Shown piece after piece: positions 24,111-38,349 of a DNA stretch of 64,000 nucleotides; within the stretch, counting starts at the first letter, position 1; the number at the start of each line of letters is the position of its first letter. The position numbers were made by a program, and so were the translations under genes. The stretch comes from Datisca glomerata. Its lineage: Eukaryota > Streptophyta > Magnoliopsida > Cucurbitales > Datiscaceae. The notes below the pieces were generated by a model that worked only from the letters and a program-made list of their open reading frames with translations, was not told the DNA's origin and did no database searches. Location of the stretch: positions 1,463,649 through 1,527,648 of the forward strand of contig QANY01004135.1 in assembly GCA_003255025.1 (NCBI GenBank), read 5' to 3'.

Positions 24111-25474
24111 AGACAAAATCTCACAAATCTAAATGGATCTTGGTACTCTACTGAAGATGACTCCAAAGGATTTCACCATCAAGGATTCGTCAAACACGAT
24201 TTGAAAAAATAAGGAAAAGAAGGCTCCAAAACCCACCACTAGAAAGCGTGAACATTGCCGACTTACGCCCGCAGTCATTTTAGCACATAAAGATGCAATG
24301 ATGAGGTCAAATAGAGCAAATATTGTAGTTCAAATCAAGGATGTCAACAAAAAACCGAATACAAACCCACTGCTCAAAGCTAAGAACCTTCAGTAATATT
24401 TCTAAGCTAAGGACCAAATACATTTAGTCGATATCTCGGGGACATAAAAGCTAAGGACCTTTAATAACTTAAGAATATTGCCAAACTTAAGGCATGATGA
24501 TAGGCAGTCACCCTATAAATGCTCAAAAGTAATTCGTTCTCCAAGAGAAGAACCGCTCAATTTTCATTAAGGCGAGCTCAAAGACACTCGTTGTACCATG
24601 CTATGCTATAAAATCACTATAGAATTCAGATAAAGCAACAGATGACTCAAACAATCAAATCATTATGTGACTTGGACGGACAAAAAAACCCAGACATTGA
24701 GTTACGAGAAAGAGTCAGCAACCAAAGCATTGAGACCTTCGATTCTCCACAACTTAGTTTTTGAATAATATCTTAGGATAGCAAGAAAAACCCTTGGGAT
24801 ACACGCCATTGTGTGAATTAACTCCATCACCCACCATGAGACATGAGATGACAAAGTAATGAACCATAACATGGTCAAGCATGGATCAACATGAGAATGT
24901 AACGTAGGATTTTTTTTCTTTTCAAAATCCTATCATTGAAAAGACCCTTTAACATTATAACGTCATAACGTCAAGTCAACCTCATAGTGAAGCAATCCCA
25001 ACAGTCTGGCCATCTTATCGCCTACATCAGGTCAAATGAATTCATTCTTAACACCAAGTCCTTACGACACGTTCAGACGAAGGTATAAAAGTTTAGTTGT
25101 GATGACCACTGATCCAACTCAAGTCGTCTGACCGCCAGATGAAAATCATAGGGACTTAATCCCAATGATTACTCAGAGTAACTTGCACAAACCTAAACCA
25201 CAGAGTTTCAGATTTTTATATGGTCACATACATCGTTACATGAAGAAGTCCAATATTAATCAAGATGACAACAATTTTACCAAGAGTACATTGATAAATA
25301 TGAAGAAAGTTCACCTCAGACACAAGATGATCTGAGACACCATCAGATAGACATCAAATACTTAGATATTTGAACACAAATTCCACTGCTTGGCGACCCC
25401 AACATATATGTTTAACATTTGATTAAGTGCACAAATAGAGCCTTGAGTCTGGAGCTCAAGAAGTGAAGGCAAAC
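24111..25474 (+). other. 3' internal region of the gypsy element
   Basis: No protein domain is readable. The segment links the minisatellite to the right LTR. A purine-rich stretch 'gagctcaagaagtgaagg' just before 25475 may be the polypurine tract that primes plus-strand synthesis. Confidence 0.5.
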
Positions 25475-26119
25475 TGTAGAGGGAAAGAGACCCGGGCTAA
25501 GGCCCACTCAATAATATTTCTAAGCAAGGCCCAATACTCCTATTCCAGAAGAGGTCTCACATTAAGTCCAAATCGAGGACTCTTCCTCGACGGAGGTCAC
25601 CAAGATGACCGAGACCCCCTCCATGACTAGGGCGATGGACACGACCCCACCTATGCTTACACTACTAAGGTCACGAGGATGATCGAGGTCCTTCCATACC
25701 TAGGATCGCGACTACACGAGATAGCCAAGATCATTATCATGGTACAACAAAAATATGATAATCAGTCATACAAGGAAAGGATATATATATAATATTTTGA
25801 TTAGTGGAATATTCTCTATAAATATCTTCATTCCTTATCAGAATAAGGATGATGATATGCTGAACCGGGATGTTTGACTAATACAAAAAATTATTATAAA
25901 TATATGATGGTCTTCACTAAATGGTAAACAATTCTCCACACTGATACTTTTCTCTAACACTCTATTGACTTGATCATCAGAGTGCATTAGGTGGGGCACC
26001 CCCGATGCCCTTCCTACTACCTTCATGATTGTTCTTGATTTTTACAGACCCCTAGATGAATCACCGAACGACGCGTGGTGATCCTCTCGACAGTCGATGC
26101 ATGCATATTTTTTGCATCA
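25475..26119 (+). repeat. Right (3') LTR of the gypsy element
   Basis: Starts 'tgtagagggaaagaga' and ends 'ttttttgcatca' at 26119. Blocks matching the left LTR include 'ggtccttccatacctaggat' and 'gatcctctcgaca'. Confidence 0.85.
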
Positions 26120-26912
26120 AATAACTACCATGATTTATTTTAAGGTCTTGCAATTTTCATAGTAATGCACTAAACAATGTAACTTTCATTATGAACAATG
26201 AAAACAATATTTATTAATTACTTACTTGACGCCTTTGGCCTTGTTTATGTTTCTCATTTGTTCATGCAAATTCCTTGATCCACCTTTGAGCATTATATTT
26301 CTAGTTTCTTGAATCTGGCTACCTTATCATCAATCTGGACCCCTCGTCTTTTACTCATTGGGATTTTCAATTTGAGCTCCCTATGACTTTTAGTTCTCAT
26401 CCCTCGAGGTTCATAGTTTTTGTCACCCCAAAGGTTTTTCAACCTAACCAGTCGGGCTTTCCAAGCTAATTTCTTAAAAGTTGTTTCAAGTATTAGCTCA
26501 TCCCTCTTAGGGAATCCTGAGCTAACCCCTTCTAGTTTTTCAAGTTTTAGTTCATCCCTCTTGGGGCTTCTTGAGGCAACCCCTATGATTTCTCAAGGTT
26601 TAAGCTCACCCCTCCTAAATTAACTTAATTCAAATATCTCCCTTCAATCCACAAAGCAAAAGATGTCATATAATATATTAACATTAATTCAATGAATTCA
26701 AATATACAAAACACTATAAAGATAGAAACCAGCTATTAAGACTTCAAAAATTGTTGAATTTTCTCCAAGAGAGTTTTTCACGTATTGAAAACATCAATAA
26801 GATGACCTTTCCAAACCTCATGCATTCCCTATCTCAAAGAGTCCAGGCCTCAGTCACAAGCATGGAAGCCAACATACTAATCTCCACTCTGCCATAAATA
26901 GTACTAAAAGGA
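26120..26912. repeat. Flank of the gypsy element with a degenerate 60-90-bp repeat
   Basis: No gene is recognised. Between about 26430 and 26620 a motif 'tttcaagttttagttcatcc' followed by 'ctcttggggcttcttgagg' recurs about three times with changes. The open frame over it (26420-26623) is low-complexity and is not called a gene. The 5' end of the outer CACTA element should lie in or beyond this stretch but was not found. Confidence 0.45.
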
Positions 26913-28382
26913 ATGGATCTAACCTATACAACTTGGTATCACCATGGAGAACAAATACTTAGAGAAGATAAAACAGATGAAGTAAACAAATCATATACAC
27001 ACAACATGTATGGATCAACTTATGGATTTGAAGATGAACATTCTAGGGATTTTGAAGGGAGAGATGAGGATTTCATGGATAAGTTACGAGACGCTGAAAT
27101 TATTTTGTATCCAGGTTGTACCAAATACATAAAGTTATCAGCCATTGTAGCTTTCTATAGGGTTAAAACCAAGAGTGGTTGGTCTCACAAAAGCTTTACT
27201 GAACTTTTAGAAATTTTATATGATATATTACCGAATGAGAATGTGATTCCAAGATCTATATATTTAGTAAGAAAAATTCTCAAAGAGTTTGATTTAGGGT
27301 ACAAAAAAATCCATGCTTGGGTGAATGACTGCTACTTGTTTAGCAAAGAGAGAGAACATTTGGAGAAATGTCCAAGATGTGGCTCTTCAAGGTGGAAAGT
27401 CGATGAATGTGCAAATAACATAAAAAATGGTGTACCTGCTAAAGTTTTGTGGTACTTTCTTATAATTCTGAGGTTTAGGAAGATGTTTAAGTCTACAAAA
27501 GGTGCTGAAGCTTTAAGGTGGCATCAAAACAATAAGACTAATGATGGGAAGATGTGTCACTCTATAGATTCTCTGGCGTGGGAGTTGGTGAATCATAATT
27601 GGCCTTTTTTTTCATCTAATCCGCGTAATCTTAGGTTAGGACACTACAAGAAATATGACATGCTGCAGAGGCGGATATCCCCGTGAAAAGTAATCCACAT
27701 GGATCATGCGACACCCATGACAGCCCCTCATATTAAAAGTCCGTATTTTTTACGAGGCGTAACGCCTCTTATGAAGATCCTTGTGGTATCTCACTTTTTA
27801 TAGAATTTTTCAACTCCTATAGAACGTTTTTTAATAAGGTTATTGGACCCCTGTTGATTGTATTCAACATGAGTTTTTAATACTTGTGAATTAATATTCA
27901 TAGGTATTTTGTGTCCTATAAAGTGAAATACCACAAGGTTTATTATTATAGTCAAGTATTCATATTAAAAACTTTCAAAAGGAGATTTTAAGTAGCATAA
28001 AGAGCACCAATATAATAATTGACAACATTAACATTTAGTCATTTCAACAAAGTTTTACATTATTCATTTGATCAACTTACAAATAAATATAACTTGAAAA
28101 CTAACTAACTTATCCTAAAAATATACAAGCAAACTTGTTCCAATAAATGAAAAATATAAAAAGATTTTTAAAAAACCATGCAACTTGAAGAAGTAAAACA
28201 GGCTAAAAGAAAGTCAGACATCAAGAGCTGATACAATAGTTGTTCCGCTGCTTCAAAACAACAATTCCGAAGAGTTCTAGATACCTGCAAACAAGAAATC
28301 ATCTACATATTATAATTAAAAAAGTAGGGTAAAATAGAGTAACATAATAAACACTCTTTTAGCAAGTGAGATCAAAGCTTAC

Positions 28383-28484
28383 ACATTCTAGACGTTGAAG
28401 AAGTGCAATTTTAAATTGTCGAACACCACGTCCACTTGATGTGGGATATAGTTTATGAGCTTTCTCAAAGGCATAGAACCGAGC
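28383..28484 (-). pseudogene. Captured callose synthase exon fragment
   Basis: The minus strand reads '[19 protein letters not shown]' continuing '[13 protein letters not shown]', followed by a GTAAGC donor-like site. This is the highly conserved N-terminal block of plant callose synthases (1,3-beta-glucan synthase, GSL/CalS family), where I recall '[18 protein letters not shown]'. The exon is open and its splice donor is preserved, but neither the preceding nor following callose synthase exons could be found. It lies inside the nested CACTA element, so it was most likely picked up by that transposon. It cannot encode a working enzyme. Confidence 0.85.
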
Positions 28485-28846
28485 TAGTTCCAAAATCAAC
28501 ATCCATGTGTGAAGTTAACATTATTTTTTTGAGACCATTTCGCTAAAAGATAAAACAATAGAAATATAGAAGATTCACATCTTAAAGAAATCCAATAAAA
28601 GAATATAGAAGTTTCACAAAAACTCTATGTACAAAGAGCAACAAGAAATTTGCATCTTACACAAATAAGCATCCATTGGGTTGGTAGCCTCACTTGCAGC
28701 ATGATTGTTTGAGGGAAGAAAATTAACAAAAGAAAAGAAGATAAAACATTACAATTCAAATAATAATCCACAATCATGGGGAACCTTGATTGGCTGACTG
28801 AATCTCATATTGGCATTATTGGAGACATGCACGTGGAATAACTTCA

Positions 28847-29095
<249 letters not shown>

Positions 29096-29219
29096 TCATT
29101 TTATAATAACATCTTCCTGAAAATATAAATAAAGCTTATATAATTTACCCAAAAAAAACTCAAGCTATATGAACATTAAAATCTCTCCAATTTTAAAATT
29201 CAAAATTGTAGCATTTTCA

Positions 29220-29339
<120 letters not shown>

Positions 29340-32300
29340 TCATTTATTGACCGCACAGGATGTATAATAGTAGAGAATGAAAGAAAAAACTTCAACAACA
29401 GTCAATAAGAATTGTCATTTGCACAAGCCGTACCAGCATTAATATAAAACATTTCAAAACAATTGGCTTTATAAAAACTAACAGGAAACAAGAAATTGAA
29501 TATTATGTTCCAAGTATCGCTATTTTTCCACTATGTCTTGGGCAAAAACTATCAAGAAAAATCTCACCATGCATTCCATTTCCCCAACAGAGAAGAGACC
29601 ATCCTTTGTTGCTTTTGCTCATGACAAATACCAGAAGCTTATTCCCCTTAATTCCAAGACGTGAGTCAAACATAAATAGAAGGAATTCATAAGCAAGTGA
29701 TGCGTGCATATAGACATTTACAATCGATACTGATGCATCTAAAAGGCAAACATATGGTAAAAATATGTTCATGACAAAACATACAATTATAGTCTAAAAA
29801 CCTGGGGGAGTAGGGGCGAGAAGGGGTGACAAAATATAATATCTTCTCAAATTAAACATTTGCAACATTTAGCAGTTATGTGGTAAATGTTAAAAAAAAA
29901 GAGTTCACGATTTAATATATGATATTTGCAATGTTGCGCCACTAGAATCGTGATATAATATATGATATATAACCTCACCATTCCGCTCCACTCCCAAGTG
30001 TTTCAATATAGCATCTTCTTTTCTTTTGTTAATTTTCTTTCCTCAAACAATCTTGTTGCAAGTGTTGGTACACAAATAAACAACCATTGACAGAAGTAAA
30101 CCATGAAGAGATGGAAATTAACGACTTCAAGTCATATATTGGTTTTGCTCCCACAATAGAAACACATCAACCATACTCAACTAAGTCATAAAGACATCCA
30201 GATCCAGTTAACTACTACTACTTGTATCCTTTAAGTCAACAACATCAGTCACCAGCAACAATATGTGAGAAAGCACTTATGATCACATACCCACATTCTT
30301 TCTGAGGACATTAGTAAGATTTACCATGACTTGCATGCATCTTTGTTCCATTCCATGTAAAAGTGGCAGAAGAGCATACACATGTCACTAAATGGTTACA
30401 ATGTCTGGTTGTGGACGTGATGACCTAGCTAAATTTCACAGTTCAAATTAGCATAAAAATGACAGAGAAAGCAATGTACATATGTACAATTAAATTTAAA
30501 AGTATGAAAAATACCAACTAGCTAGCTTTGTTGATCCTGATTATTCTCCACCATATCCATTATTCAACCCAGAGGATTATCCAAAATCTCTGCATGAAGT
30601 GATGAGGAGCAACAAACTGAAGTGGTATAGCAAACAACAGAAAAGTAAATAATTTGTGCGATGTTTCATTTGCTGGAAGTGATAAGGAGCAAGAAAATTA
30701 CTTAAGGAGAAGGTGAGGATAGAAAGCCTAGCAGTTCTTCTAGTTCGGTCGCCATTGCTCGCTCTTCCTTGTTCGTGGAGGCACCGAGCGAGTCACAAAT
30801 TAGTCGCTCAGAATCAAAGCCCCAGATAATGAGAACCTAGATTCTATCATGAGTCTCTAGACCCATCCAAATGGAACTAAATTTCATGGAACCTTGACCT
30901 AAATCAACAAGTATCCTTTGCTCATAACTCGAGTCTGTCTCAAATCACATCTAAAACTCAAGAGGTTAAGAAAAATGTAAACAAACTCACCTCAACAAAA
31001 TATGCTCGATGAATATCTAGCCATGAGCTCATCATCAAGATGAAGATGCTGACTTAATAGATCGAAAGAGATGCTTCTCTGCCTACCCCGTCGTCACTTT
31101 GAAGGAGGAAGTCGAACGAGATGCATGATGGTTGCAGGAGATAGATGAAGCAAACTAAGAGCTTATGTTCATACAAGAGAGATCGAAGCAAACTGAACAC
31201 CTCTTAGGAGGAATGACAAGGAACCATAAAGAGGAGAGACGTGGAGAAAAGCTAATAGAGAGAGAGATAAGCTAATTAATGAGGATCTACTCTTTCTTCT
31301 TCGACCTAGCCCTAGGTTATGAGTTTGTTGCATGTTGAGACTTGAGATTGAGAGGTAGAAGCTATGAAAGAGAAGGAAAGTCGAGAGAAAATGAATCTGA
31401 TTTGTGATGGTATTGATAGAGAAGGTGAAATTTCAATCCTGGTTCTAATTTTCAATCCCGTTTTTTTGTTAAAATGTAATTTTCAGTCCCACATTTTTTC
31501 ATTTTAACAATATTTTTTAGAAGATTCATTTAAAATCTTGTAGTTTCTTCTTTTCTTAAAGAGAAGACTGAAACTCATATATTTTATTCCTGTAGAATGC
31601 TATATTTCTTGTAGTGGGACTTGCCGTAAATGGTTTTTATCCCTTTCCTAGTTTGAAAAGTACATGTAGTTATTGGCCAGTCATACTTGTGACCTACAAC
31701 TTACCACCATGGTTGTGCATGAAAAGAGAAAATATATTCTTGACGTTGTTAATATCTGGCCCGAAACAACCAAGAAATGATATCGATGTGTATTTACAAC
31801 CTCCAGTAGAAGATCTTCAAGATTTATGGAATAATGGGGTGCACACTTTTGATGCTTTCAATAAATCTTTTTTTGATCTTAGAGCTATTTTGATGTGGAC
31901 TGTCAATGATTTTCCAGGATATGGAAATCTTGTTGGATGTACTGCGAAAGGAAAAAAAGCATGTCTAGTTTGTGGTGAAAACACACATTATTGCTAGTTA
32001 AAATATAGTAAGTGTGTATACATGGGTCACATACACTTTCTACCTCAATCTCATCCATTTAGGACAAAGAAAGCGTGGTTTGATGGGAATGTGGAGCATG
32101 GGCAAATTGCTAGAATCATGACTGGTCGTAATTTTTCTCTCAAACTGATATGTCAATGATTTTGGAAAATGTCGTAAGAAAAGGAAGAAAAGAGGCAAAG
32201 AAGTGGATACTATATGGAAGAAAAGATCAATATTCTTTGATTTACCATATTGGGAGGTTAGTATCTTTCAAATTTTCCATTGTTAGTTTCATTTTGAACA

Positions 32301-33888
32301 TTTTTAGATGTTGTCATCACATTTTCAGGTATTAATATTATGTCATAATATGGACGTGATGCACATTGAGAAAAATATATGTGAAAGCATCGCTACATTG
32401 CTACATGTGAAAGGAAAACCAAAAGATGGAATCAATGCATGTAAGGATCTACAACACATGGATTTTAAGCATGGCTTGCATCCAAAAGATGATGGATCTA
32501 GAATCGTCCTTCCTCATACTCAATACTCATTAACCAAAAAAGAGAAAGAAGCCTTTTGTAGGAGGCTTTTCGATCTAAAATTACCGGATGGTTACAATTC
32601 TAATATTAGAAATTGCATATCAATGGAAGATTGTAAAGTCCTTGGTATTAAATCACATGATTACCATGTTCTCATTCAGTAGTTGTTACTTGTAGCCTTA
32701 AGGGGATTGCTTCTTAAAGGGCCCAAAGATGCAATGTTCAGATTATGTGCTTTTTTCAATAGACTGTGTCAGTGTTTCATTGATAGAGAAAGAATACAAG
32801 CCATGGAAGATGAAGTAGTTGTAACATTATGCATTGTTGAAAGGTTCTTCCCACCATTATTCTTTGACATAATGGTTCATGTGAGAAGCACGTCTATGCG
32901 GTCCCGTCCATTTCCGTTGGATGTATCCTTTTGAAAGGTAATCAAAGCATGATTCTTCAGTTTGCAATATTGTCCTAAATGTATAAAATACTTTAAAATG
33001 TGCATTTTTGGTTTTAGGTATATGAAGATATTAAAAGGATACGTTCAAAATTGTGCACGACCTGAATGGTGTATTGTAGAATGTCATCTAGCAGATGAGT
33101 GCGTGGACTTTTGAAGTGAGATTATGGAGAAATAAATAGGAGTACATCATGGAGAATGTCACAATCAAGATTTTATTAGTGACATTATTCTTGAAGGACG
33201 TCCAATCTCAGCAGAAACATCAATTATGATGAGTGATGAAATGTTAGAAAGTGCGCATCATTATATGTTATTCAATATGGGTGTGGTCGAACATTTCTCT
33301 AGGAAATAAGTGTCAAATTCAAAGAGATGAAGAAAAAACAAATCCCCCACACATGAAGCCGCATAGGATACGCACGATTGACTGAAGATGTGGTAAAATG
33401 TAGTTTTTTATTTTTTTAATAGAAAGAAATTAACCATCCTTAACTTATTGAATTTGGTTCTTTATAGAAAAAAGCAGCCAAACCCCCGAATCTGTTTCTA
33501 GAATCAGTGTTTGGACGAAGACACATAAAAAAAGTGGCGAGCCTACAAACTCGGCTGCTAAAGCTATTGTATGTGTTTCATTATTTATCTATTTAGTGTC
33601 ACACAACTAGATAATCAATGTTCAATGACATTATTGCCTTTCAAAAAAAAGTTCAATGAGTTAAGTCAAGGTGCATCATCATCTGGGACACAGAATTTAG
33701 CTGACGAATGTTTAAGTCAAGGTGCATCATCATGTGCATTGAAATGTTCGATTTGCATTTGTGTTGGATTTGTTTATGTTGGTGAGTGTGGATTTTAAAT
33801 ATTATGTTAAACTTTTCTCATATGATGATTAGTATTGTGGGAGTTAGAAATGTAGGCTGACATAAATGCTGGACATGATTGAAATGTC

Positions 33889-33904
33889 GGGGGGGGGGGG
33901 GGGG
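33889..33904. repeat. Poly-G tract
   Basis: Sixteen consecutive G's in the 3' part of the outer CACTA element. Length may be unreliable, as for any long G run. Confidence 0.95.
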
Positions 33905-34589
33905 CTAGCCATGTGCATTTAATTTTATGTTAAACTTTTCTCATATGATTATGTTGTTTTTCTAACTTGCTATTATATTTGCATTTCCAAGGATAGAATA
34001 TAGATGCATGGAAAGTATGTATTTCAAGAAATAGGGTTTTGCAATCTATATTGACAATCTTATAGATCAACATGTCTGAATAGTAGAAAGCCTTTTATAG
34101 AGATCATATATATGTTTATAAGTGGATATTGAACTATAACAATTATTTTTTTCATATAAGTCTACCAAAAATACAACAAACACATAGTAATATTTAGTAC
34201 ACATAGTAATATTTAGTCTACATAGTGATGGAGAATATTATTCCAACAAGAGAACATGAAAGTTCTTTAATGAAAGCTTTGGCTTGCATTTGTAATATTT
34301 AGTACAACTCAAAATATTTGTAATATGTGATATGAACACTTTGGAATGCTTTTGTAGGGTTTTTTTGGACATTTGATATTGTATTTGATATGGATCTTTA
34401 TTTTCTTTAATTAAATATTTTAAACTAGTGATTTAATGGATGTTTTTTATTTTATTTGTTTGATACATTAGCACAAATTATTTATAACATTTAAAACCCT
34501 ATAAGAGAATATAATAACATAAAGAAGCACAATAAGCAAATGCAGTTATGATATGGATGGGCATACATGAGTTTTTTTTTTAAAAAGCT

Positions 34590-35110
34590 ATAGAAAACCT
34601 TTAACAACTTTAAAAAAGCTATCATACACGTTTCATAGCATTTAGAAAACGCTATTGTAACACTTCTATAGCGTTTTTAAACGCTATAGAAAGTGCGCTT
34701 GGTAACCTTTCTATAGCATTTAGAAAATGCTATTGAAAGGTTACAATAGCGTTTTATAAATGCTATTATGAGCGTATCAAACGCAATTAAACACTTTCTA
34801 CAACGTTTATAAAATACTATAGAAATGTTACAATAACTCATTTTAAACGCTATAGAAAGTCTGCCATTGTTGGTACGCTTATAATAGCGTTTATAAAACG
34901 CTATGGAAACCTTTCTATAGTGTTTAAAATGCTATCTAAAGGTTACAATGGTATTTTTAAACGCTATTAAAAGTTTTTATTATAACGTTTAACAACCGCC
35001 ATCGTAGGGTTAGAGTTTTCATAACGTTGGTAGACATAATGTTATAAAAAATGCTATGAAAACCTTATGATAGCATTTTTTGACCGCTATCATAGCCTCT
35101 TTTTGTTGTA
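34590..35110. repeat. CACTA subterminal repeats
   Basis: At least 15 direct and inverted copies of a 10-13 bp motif, 'aacgctatagaaa' or its complement 'tttctatagcgtt', with variants. In En/Spm-type elements such arrays near the ends bind the element's own TnpA-like protein. This supports 35113 as the true right end of the outer element. Confidence 0.88.
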
Positions 35111-35315
35111 GTGGGTGGAATTATATTGTCGAAAGACATTTTCCCACGAGTTTTCTTCAAATGTTTCTCTAAGAGCAGGTGAAAGGATATGCAGTGACAC
35201 ATTCCTTAGAGAAGGCAGAGATTGTGAGAGAATACATGGGGTCATGTGACACTTTGTCTTATGGTTACTCTCAGGGCATGCGCTTGCATAGGAGCAAGAC
35301 AAACTGATTCACATT

Positions 35316-36800
35316 ATGGACTTAGATGATGAATCCAACTTCATATTTCGCCCCTATATTGAATCCATTTCAGTGTTATTTACCAATTTTCCTCAATGTT
35401 CACTGTATAATGATGTAGGGCTTCATAAGTTGCATACAAAATCAGAAGGGTACCGCCTGGTTACAGTGAACATCACCCCCAACGACTTCCCATCATTTAT
35501 GAGTAATACAAACGTAGTGGAGAAATACCTCCCCCATAGAGTCAGACGATAATTTGGCTTGGACCAAGGTGCTCTGATGTACTTCTATTTGAAATGGAGC
35601 GTTGCGAATTGCATGATCATATTTTTGGATTCTTCAACAATTAATACTAGTGATAGTATTTTTCTCATCATGGGGTCTAAACGCCAAGGCTTTCATTCTC
35701 CTTCATTTGGTTGGTATTGGAAAGGTGTGGTGAATTCTTATCTTGAATTTATGCGTGCTTCCTCAGTTAAAGTTCAATTTATCTTCGTCTATGTCCATCC
35801 GGGGTTAAAATCTATCACCAAGAGAACCCTTACCTATTCGAGCAAGCACAATGTCCCATTTACCATTATCTCTTATGGGAAGAGTAAGATTGTGGGACTT
35901 GGCACGGGTAAAGACAAGCTTCAACCCAAGAGCGCAAAAATGAAGGGCTCTTCTTCAACCAAATCTTTTTCCTCAAAGGAAAAAGGAAGGATCTAGTCAT
36001 CTATGAATCGTTCTCCTTGTCTTTTGGTCCTCCCATTCCTAAAAAAGGTCAATACGACCATCCTCCCCTTAAAGCAGAAGAGCTCGTCTCTATTCACAAG
36101 AGTCGTTGACTTCGCTCTGAGGGAGATCCACGTGTCGAGATCGATATAGTTGACGCTTTGAGGAACATGTAACTTACTTATTTCCCTTTGTAGTTCATTT
36201 TCATTATTGTCAGAGTATGTATGTCCAGGTCCCAATCTTGCACCCCTTTTTTATCGTTCATTTTTTTAGATTGAGGAGGAGATATATAGAGATGAGGAAC
36301 ACAGTAAATCGTTTCACAGTTCAATCAGGGGAGGATCAGACTCATTCGATGAAGCAGGTGAGTTCAGCATTAACCGCCTCGAGAGAATCTCGATCATCAT
36401 ATTTGCAAGTGCTTAGAGGTCTGAACCTACTCTAGCCATTTCAGTGTCTAGTCCTAGGCCCGAAGAAGATGAGGCAACTATGGGTAGTGGGGATCCTTCT
36501 GATCCTATTTTAGAGGATGTTCCCCTTCCTTCTTTGTATTTGGAGTCTCGTTTGGAGAGCTTGATGAATTGCTTGGATCAAGGTTCTACCTTGTGCACTA
36601 ACTAGGGCATTCACACTCCATCTTCTCAACAAACATAATTTCATGAGTATTTGGTGTATATGGAGTATGTACCTATTTTTTAGAAAATATTTGCTATTTA
36701 TGGAGATATCGTTGGGGGTTGTCGTCTGTTCCATTCGATCCATAACCTTATCCTTTGCTGTTTGGGATGTGATGAGCATGTAAAAAATTGTTGCTCTGTC
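35316..36800 (+). pseudogene. Plant mobile domain (PMD) protein remnant
   Basis: Plus-strand frames at 35316-35552 and 35559-35996 read 'NITPNDFPSFMSNTNVVEKY' and 'LPHRVRRQFGLDQG', the hallmark of the plant mobile domain found in transposon-derived proteins and some gypsy and MULE elements. A stop lies between the two frames, next to the motif. A weaker continuation near 36440-36600 ('GSGDPSDPILEDVPLPSLYL') ends in stops. The orientation is opposite to the gypsy pol remnant to its right, so the two probably come from different elements. Confidence 0.7.
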
Positions 36801-38289
36801 CTTATGTAAGAATCTCCTTCTGGACTAGAGTGTACCTATTTGCGACGAATTAGAGGTAGGTTTCGCAGTTTCTTTTCTCCACGAGCATCTTCAAAAGCTT
36901 TGTCGCTTTGTTTTGGTAGGCATGCACGGGACACCCCCTGGAAGATTTTGTCAAATAGAGTGGAATCTTTGAATGACAAGGTTGTCAAATGATGTGGACA
37001 GTGTAACTTTAGAATTTTTTTGGAACTAATAGATCAAGGCACGCGTATGTCAACTTTCAGATGGCGTAACTTTTGACTCAGGTGGAATCATGTGGGCCGT
37101 AAGATATCAAATCGAAGTTTATTTAGAGATCTACATGTACGACAGGTAAACTTGTCGCAGCCCAGTTTCGGGTTCAAAAAATATTGTTTTAAGCACTTTC
37201 AGAGGCCTAGAATTTGGTTTGGTCATAATTTGGGGCCTTTTCATAATTTCCATCTCTTTTAATTTTTAGGTTTTTAGAGCGGTATAAATTCATGTTATTC
37301 GGTTATTTTAGGCAGTTTTTGATTTTTTAATGAGAATCGTTCTCCTTTATTTCTAATTTTTGGTATTCTTGCGAATCAACGAAATTGTTGCCTAAATCCT
37401 GGTAATCTTAGGATTGAACAGATTTTGGAAGATCGATTACTGGAAATCATGCATGATTCAACAACTTTTAGTATTGTTGGGATTTTGTCGAGGCTTTCGC
37501 TACATCATCTAAGAAGCTTAGGACCACTGGGTCGGGGTTGAATAGTACCAGGTTTGAGCTTAAGTTATATTCAGGAGCCTCCATTCTGACAATCGTATGA
37601 AGTGTCTATTCAAAATTATCTCTTGTTTGACTTTCTTGCTTCTTCTGGTTTGTTTTGAGGAGGGATTCTTCCCTTTTTCTTAGTTGTTTGTATTTTGATA
37701 CTGATACTATTTAGGTACTGTTGAACTTTTGTTTTTGATGTTCGTATTGGTATTTTTAAACCTCCCTTTTTTGCCTTCTTCATTGGGCTTGCTTACAATA
37801 TTGTCCTTAGCACATAGCAATTATTTTTCCTTTTGTTGTACTTCTTTTTGGGTTCGCTTGGATTTGGAATGATTCAGACAATCATTTTCTTAATAGGAAA
37901 TATGGCTTATTGATTTTGTGACTTGTCTTGCATGAAGCGTGTAGCATCGTTGTACTTTTTTCATATATTGAGGATTGCGGCGCAACTATTTCCTTTTGCT
38001 GGTTCCCTTTTAGTTGGCTTAGAATCCTCTATATGTGTTTAAATAGAAATTATGCTGAAGTTTATCCTCCTTATAGTATAGTATGCATAGCGTGTTTGCA
38101 TGATGATGAAATCTTCTATTTCAATGCTTGGCATGAGCGTGTAATGCATGTTCCTCCGACCACATTTAGTGGTCTAAGGGTCCTTATAGCATGTTCTTAG
38201 ATTTGCATATCCTTCGCATGGCAAGAGTACAATTATGAATTTAATGTAAATATAGCTTGTAGTTTTGCCTTGGCCCGGCCCCATAAATG
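36801..38289. other. Unassigned region, possibly an LTR of the neighbouring gypsy remnant
   Basis: No protein motif was found on either strand. The location next to the C-terminal end of the minus-strand gypsy pol makes it a candidate for that element's 3' LTR, but there is no second copy in the window to confirm this. The segment is moderately T-rich on the plus strand. Confidence 0.35.
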
Positions 38290-38349
38290 GTTCATTCATT
38301 TATGGAAGAAATTACAATAACACGTTCTCAAAGAATGGCTTTTTTTTTT

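Larger units (their letters stand above)
18779..26119 (+). mobile_element. Decayed Ty3/gypsy LTR retrotransposon
   Basis: Two direct long terminal repeats bound the element (about 18779-19485 and 25475-26119). Both contain matching blocks such as 'tcattccttatcagaataag'-like and end in 'ttttttgcatca'. A possible primer site follows the left LTR. Plus-strand coding remnants are reverse transcriptase (about 21490-21960) and RNase H (about 22150-22560). The spacing and RNase H wording resemble plant gypsy elements of the Tat type, though this is inference. Gag, protease and integrase are not readable. Three different tandem-repeat arrays lie inside (21000-21500, 22780-23420, 23460-24110). The LTRs differ by many substitutions and indels, so the insertion is old. 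I could not find an intact target-site duplication, and the left boundary is uncertain by some bases. Confidence 0.85.
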
